Source of the DNA: an uncultured Dorea sp.
GTDB lineage: Bacteria > Bacillota > Clostridia > Lachnospirales > Lachnospiraceae
DNA: 41,132 nucleotides
Reading direction: 5' to 3'
Assembly: GCA_910579335.1 (NCBI GenBank)
Contig: CAJTUQ010000006.1
Span: 12,116 to 53,247, forward strand
Shown: piece by piece, positions 41,067 through 41,132 of the stretch
Layout: every line of letters starts with the position of its first letter
Position numbering within the stretch: position 1 is the stretch's first letter
The notes under the pieces: model-generated
What the model was told of the DNA's origin: nothing
Seen by the model: the letters and a program-made list of their open reading frames with translations, nothing else
Database searches by the model: none
Position numbers and translations under genes: made by a program

Positions 41067-41132
41067 GGAGGATGTACGTAAATCTGGCCGATGCATCACC
41101 CGTTACAATTCGAACAACTGTCTGCACTTAAT

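Noticed and set aside
1..41132. CRISPR array, insertion sequence, phage genes, tRNA or rRNA
   Set aside because: No regularly spaced repeats, transposase or phage motifs, or RNA-gene sequences were recognised by eye on either strand.

Overview
The window is a chromosomal stretch from a low-to-mid GC, Gram-positive, anaerobic spore-former, most likely a Lachnospiraceae-type Clostridium (cluster XIVa). Supporting signs are strong GGAGG ribosome-binding sites, sigma-A promoters (TTGACA-17-TATAAT), a two-subunit AddAB recombination nuclease, type 1B dihydroorotate dehydrogenase (PyrD/PyrK), rubrerythrin, a FeoAB ferrous-iron system, an alpha/beta-type small acid-soluble spore protein, and probably indolepyruvate:ferredoxin oxidoreductase beside phenylacetate-CoA ligase. 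The genus call is inference. I see no phage, insertion sequence, CRISPR array, rRNA or tRNA.

Layout. 1-1.4 kb (+): 3' end of a probable iorB, then paaK. 1.5-5.5 kb (-): pyrimidine operon pyrC-pyrF-pyrK-pyrD. 5.6-10.8 kb (-): a PucR/CdaR-type regulator followed by ftsE, ftsX, an M23 murein hydrolase and an S41 protease, a cell-wall remodelling operon. 11-12 kb (-): a divergent WecG/TagA-like protein and the spore protein gene, each with its own promoter. 12.1-14.5 kb (-): PadR regulator, DUF1700, DUF4097 and PspC proteins, an envelope-stress type module with a near-ideal promoter overlapped by a palindrome. 14.6-21.9 kb (-): addB-addA-DUF1294. 22-23.9 kb: a DapF homologue (-) lacking both catalytic cysteines, divergent from an AraC regulator (+). 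23.8-30.4 kb (-): a His/Cys-rich zinc/cadmium-type P1B ATPase, then a CadC-like ArsR repressor, a second unusual P1B ATPase, a TPR lipoprotein and hflX. 30.5-33.3 kb (-): rubrerythrin; hisH-hisF-ung. 33.6-35.6 kb (-): a split purine-closing pair (PurO-type IMP cyclohydrolase plus stand-alone AICAR formyltransferase). 35.8-36.8 kb (+): membrane acyltransferase. 36.8-40.3 kb (-): feoA-feoA-feoB-Cys-rich peptide-DUF3841, divergent from a DtxR-family regulator (+). The last 240 bases hold a structured, gene-free element.

The main themes are nucleotide synthesis (pyr, pur, his), cell-envelope maintenance (FtsEX hydrolase system, PadR/PspC module) and metal handling (two P1B exporters with an ArsR repressor; ferrous uptake with a DtxR repressor). 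The observations most worth following are the Ser73/Ser220 DapF variant with its AraC partner and symmetric control region, the second P1B ATPase whose transport-site residues are both altered (CPC to CPS, Asp to Glu), the two-gene replacement of PurH, and the hairpin-rich element at the right end. Starts were chosen by ribosome-binding site and family alignment, so several differ from the longest open frame.
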